From positions 221,116 to 285,115 of the forward strand of contig NW_006920416.1 in the NCBI RefSeq assembly GCF_000344685.1: a DNA stretch of 64,000 nt, read 5' to 3'. Positions 61,330 through 64,000 of this stretch are shown here, piece after piece. The notes below the pieces were generated by a model, which had not been told where the DNA came from, did not search any database, and saw only the letters and a list, made by a program, of their open reading frames with translations. The stretch is from Gloeophyllum trabeum ATCC 11539 (taxonomy: Eukaryota > Basidiomycota > Agaricomycetes > Gloeophyllales > Gloeophyllaceae). Made by a program: the position numbers and the translations under genes. Each line of letters opens with the position of its first letter. Position 1 is the stretch's first letter.

Positions 61330-62240
61330 TCCACCGTTCCCGGAGATAATTAGTCACAAAGATATTCTTCCGGGTGACTTCGGAGCGTCTGGCTGCGGAG
61401 CTAAATCATTTCGGTGATCTGCGCCTGCCTTGAGGACGTTAGAAGGTCCGGAATTAAATCCAGAACCCTTCATCGGTTACTTGTCGCGTAAGAGGTTCGA
61501 CAGGTGGTGTCGAATAAACTTTGGAGGGGATGTATGGTGTGTCAAATTCGCAATTTCGGGGGTCAGAAGATCGCTGGGGCTTATCAACGGCACCTCAGCC
61601 ACTGACTACAAACAGCCACAGAAGTCAATTCCCACGGTAACAACATGCCACACATGATAAAGTGCATGCAGTAAAGGAAGGAGATACAATTAAATGCTCA
61701 AAATATTCCAGTAGATGGATAACCCAAAAAAACCTCTTTGTAGAAGAAACCACGGAAATACACCGAAAACCCAGGACGAAAACACAGTACTGTACCATTT
61801 TGATCTATTGGGCAGGTGGTGTGACATGTGACTCATCTGACCGATTCGTCATTTCGGCATTTTACTATATATGGTGCGAAGTGGCGCCGCAGGCCAGCTT
61901 TTAATACCATATATGGTAAGTTCTACCAGAGGCCCTGTGACTAGTGACAAATGCCAGATTTCGTCTTCAGCAGGTACCCCTGTGACGTTGATAAGCCTCA
62001 GGATCGTCTGACCCCCGAAAACGCGGACTCAGCACATTGTACAAGCCCTCCGGAGCTTATTCGACACATCGCTCACATGCCTCTTGGCTTCCATGGGCTC
62101 TAAAAGAATTTTTCTATTTAGCTCTGGGCCCCCTAGCATCCCCGAGACGTACACAGACCCATTCCGCGATTTATCTCCGCAAACGCGAGCTCCAGGGTGA
62201 CTTAACCTATGCAACTTCTAGATGAATTAGCCCTGGTGCC
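61330..62240. mobile_element. 0.9 kb inverted-repeat (foldback-like) element
   Basis: The left arm (about 61330-61595) matches the reverse complement of the right arm (about 61975-62240) over about 265 bp. Shared blocks include TGTCGAATAA, TTTCGGGGGTCAGA, GGCTTATCAACG and the CGGAGNTAAAT motif. The spacer is about 380 bp, AT-rich and CpG-poor. There is no transposase. It could be a nonautonomous element with long terminal repeats, or two inverted copies of one repeat. Confidence 0.65.
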
Positions 62241-63100
62241 CACAGACATTTCTATAGAGGGGTGTCATCCTCATGCCCACCCTCCAGCACTCACTCCCCC
62301 TCATTTCCATCAAGATACCGAAGGTGCGGACATATACGAGTCACCATGAGGTCAGCATCAGTCAGCAAGCGGCCGGAGGTAATTAGCATGTGACCAGCGT
62401 GTCGCACGGAGTGATGGGACCGCTTGGGTCAGGTGGCAGAGCGTTGAGGCGACCTATAGGGGCTGGAACGAGCAAGTGGGAGTGCAAGGGAGTCGTATGG
62501 TGTATGGTATAACGGAGGCAAGTGCATGGGGCTGTTCTAATGGCTTACGGTACCCACACATATTTAGGAATTGTGGGTTTGAAGCACATTGGTAACCTAT
62601 ACACAGTCCAGTGAGCATGTTGTGCTCTTCAGATGTATATAGGATCACTAACCTTGTACATAGTGGCCATTACATGAAGTAGGGTGCGTAACCCCGTACT
62701 TGGTACGTCTCCAGTACCTGTTCCTTCTCCAAGCATGGAAGCCCTGGCCTGAGCCCGAGCCAGGCCTGAGCCAGGCCAAAGCCCAATGCTAGGGCCTGGC
62801 TTGACTTGGTGACAGGCCCGAGCCAGCTCAAGCCAGGCCAAAGCCCGGGGCTCCAAGCTAAGCCAGGCCCTGCACATCACTACATACCGCTGGTGTTAGG
62901 TTTATTTCTTTTGGTCCTTGGTGATTGTTGTGTGTCAGTGCATATCAACGTGTGACTGCCGAATAGATTGAAATCATACAGTATTATTGAAACCAGAGAC
63001 TACAAATCCGATTTTGTAGTCTTTTTGTAGTCTCCAATACCAACGGACTTTAAAGCGGACATTAAACAGTGTAGTCAAGACTACAACCAAAAAGTCGCAC
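62241..63100. other. Intergenic/repetitive stretch
   Basis: No gene. It contains the GAGCCAGGCC-type direct repeats at 62753-62846 and CpG-poor DNA around 62520-62690. Confidence 0.4.
62753..62846. repeat. Direct repeat of a 31-32 nt GC-rich unit
   Basis: Unit 1 at 62753-62784 and unit 2 at 62816-62846 both run GCCCGAGCCAG...AGCCAGGCCAAAGCCC, 63 bp apart. More copies of AGCCAGGCC lie between and after them. Low-complexity, non-coding. Confidence 0.6.
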
Positions 63101-64000
63101 ACATTCTCGGCATCGCGATTCCCATGGGGTACAACGTTCGGCACGCATCCAATTTTGCGGGTAAGGACTCATCCTTTGTAAACTGAGGACTCGTAACTGT
63201 ATCGTGGCTGTCGATTGAGTCCAAAAGTCTCATGGGGTCGGCCGTCGTCCAAAGACAAACATGTGCTCTAGCCTGGTCTATCAGCCCTTCTCAAGCTTCA
63301 AGCTTCATGACCTGCAGCTGCTCTCACCTGACTGCAATACCAGCTTAGATAATAGATCTGGGATTATCAATAACGCGGTCGTGGCACTTCGCGCTGATCC
63401 CCGACTCCCACGGTAGTTGGGAGGAGGGTTCTGTCGGGAAGAAATGGTCGCTCCACCATACAACTCGCTCTCGCCGTGAGAACCTCATGTTGTTATGATT
63501 TTCCCATGCTTATCTCATTCCATTTCCATTCCGAGCATTGCTATTGGACAGTACCTTTCTCTGAGTAGAACTTCCCATGGACGCTATCTTCTTCCCACAC
63601 GTTATCTCCCTTGACTCACCTTCTACCAATAGGCGCCCTTGTATTTCTCATTTCTCTGAGTTACGTTCTCACAGGATAGCTTACGCGTCCTTTCTTATTG
63701 TTCTCTTCTTTGGGTATTAACCCCTATACCAGTTACTATATATACTGTAGGAAAACCCATGTATTCCTTAGTTCAACCTCCTGTTGAATACAGCGATTAC
63801 CTGGACTCTTGACTTGACCATTGGCATTGGCCCGGCCAGACCTACCTTTCAGTACGCTTACTGAGGTAGTGACGACATAACTGTTGGCACGTGGCCCAGT
63901 TATCTCAAGACGACTAGTTAGGACATCGCTTCCTAACATTAGGTTGAACTCTTCTACGACACTTGCCGACTTCTTCAAGCCTAGGCAACCCCTCCTCTAC
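63101..64000. other. Possible LTR or promoter end of a retroelement (weak)
   Basis: The sequence has a TATA-like stretch (TACTATATATACTG about 63734) followed by a perfect hairpin TTCAAC-ctcct-GTTGAA (about 63772-63788), a layout seen in LTR U3/R junctions. The element would continue past the window. No second LTR, primer-binding site or protease/reverse-transcriptase frame is visible, so this is only a suggestion. Confidence 0.25.

Noticed and set aside
63736..63978. 80-codon minus-strand open frame near the right edge
   Set aside because: No match to gag, protease or other known proteins and no splice context; probably chance.

Overview
This window is nuclear DNA from a filamentous basidiomycete, most likely an Agaricomycete (mushroom or wood-decay fungus). 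The evidence is: genes cut by many 50-60 bp introns with GTRNGT...YAG borders; a trifunctional TRP1 with the fungal GATase-IGPS-PRAI order; an Slt2/Mpk1-type MAP kinase; DUF1996 and GH128 (Asl1-type) secreted proteins; and agaricomycete-style membrane-protein families. I found no rRNA, tRNA, CRISPR or bacterial operon structure. Exon borders below were worked out by eye from splice sites and family conservation.

Layout. 1.5-9.9 kb carries three housekeeping genes, all on the minus strand: the cell-wall-integrity MAP kinase, TRP1, and a DUG1-type Cys-Gly dipeptidase. 9.7-15.8 kb is a tandem segmental duplication of about 3 kb. Each unit carries a secreted DUF1996 gene, and the second unit also carries a broken piece of DUG1. 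A GH128 endo-beta-1,3-glucanase follows (16.5-17.7 kb). Two secreted serine carboxypeptidases (S10) lie in inverted orientation at 18.1-20.6 and 28.2-30.7 kb. They flank an organic-solute-transporter-alpha/TMEM184-like membrane protein and a Yra1/ALYREF mRNA-export adaptor. 31.7-35.5 kb has a multi-span membrane protein and an SRPK-like kinase. 38.3-52.1 kb has a GH35 beta-galactosidase, an allantoate-permease-type MFS transporter, a single-span membrane protein and a GDP-fucose O-fucosyltransferase-like enzyme. 56.1-58.4 kb has two convergent GNAT acetyltransferases.

Gene-poor, decayed DNA lies at 35.5-38.3, 45.8-48.9, 52.1-56.1 and especially 58.4-64.0 kb. It contains CpG-depleted blocks, a 116 bp TA-flanked MITE-like element, a 0.9 kb inverted-repeat element and degenerate duplications.

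How the genes relate: there is no single pathway. Six of the intact genes encode predicted secreted enzymes or DUF1996 proteins acting on glucan, galactoside or peptide substrates, so the left and central parts look like a small secretome neighbourhood set among housekeeping genes.

The most interesting signal is inside the unusually long (704 bp) third intron of the Yra1/ALYREF gene. Three consecutive stem-loops share an 8 bp stem and a 12 nt loop, repeat every ~62 bp, and show compensatory base changes. Also notable are a 5-nt microexon (GH128), a likely 8-nt microexon (TMEM184-like gene), a GC-AG intron, and the duplication that captured part of DUG1. I did not find a clearly new multi-gene system.
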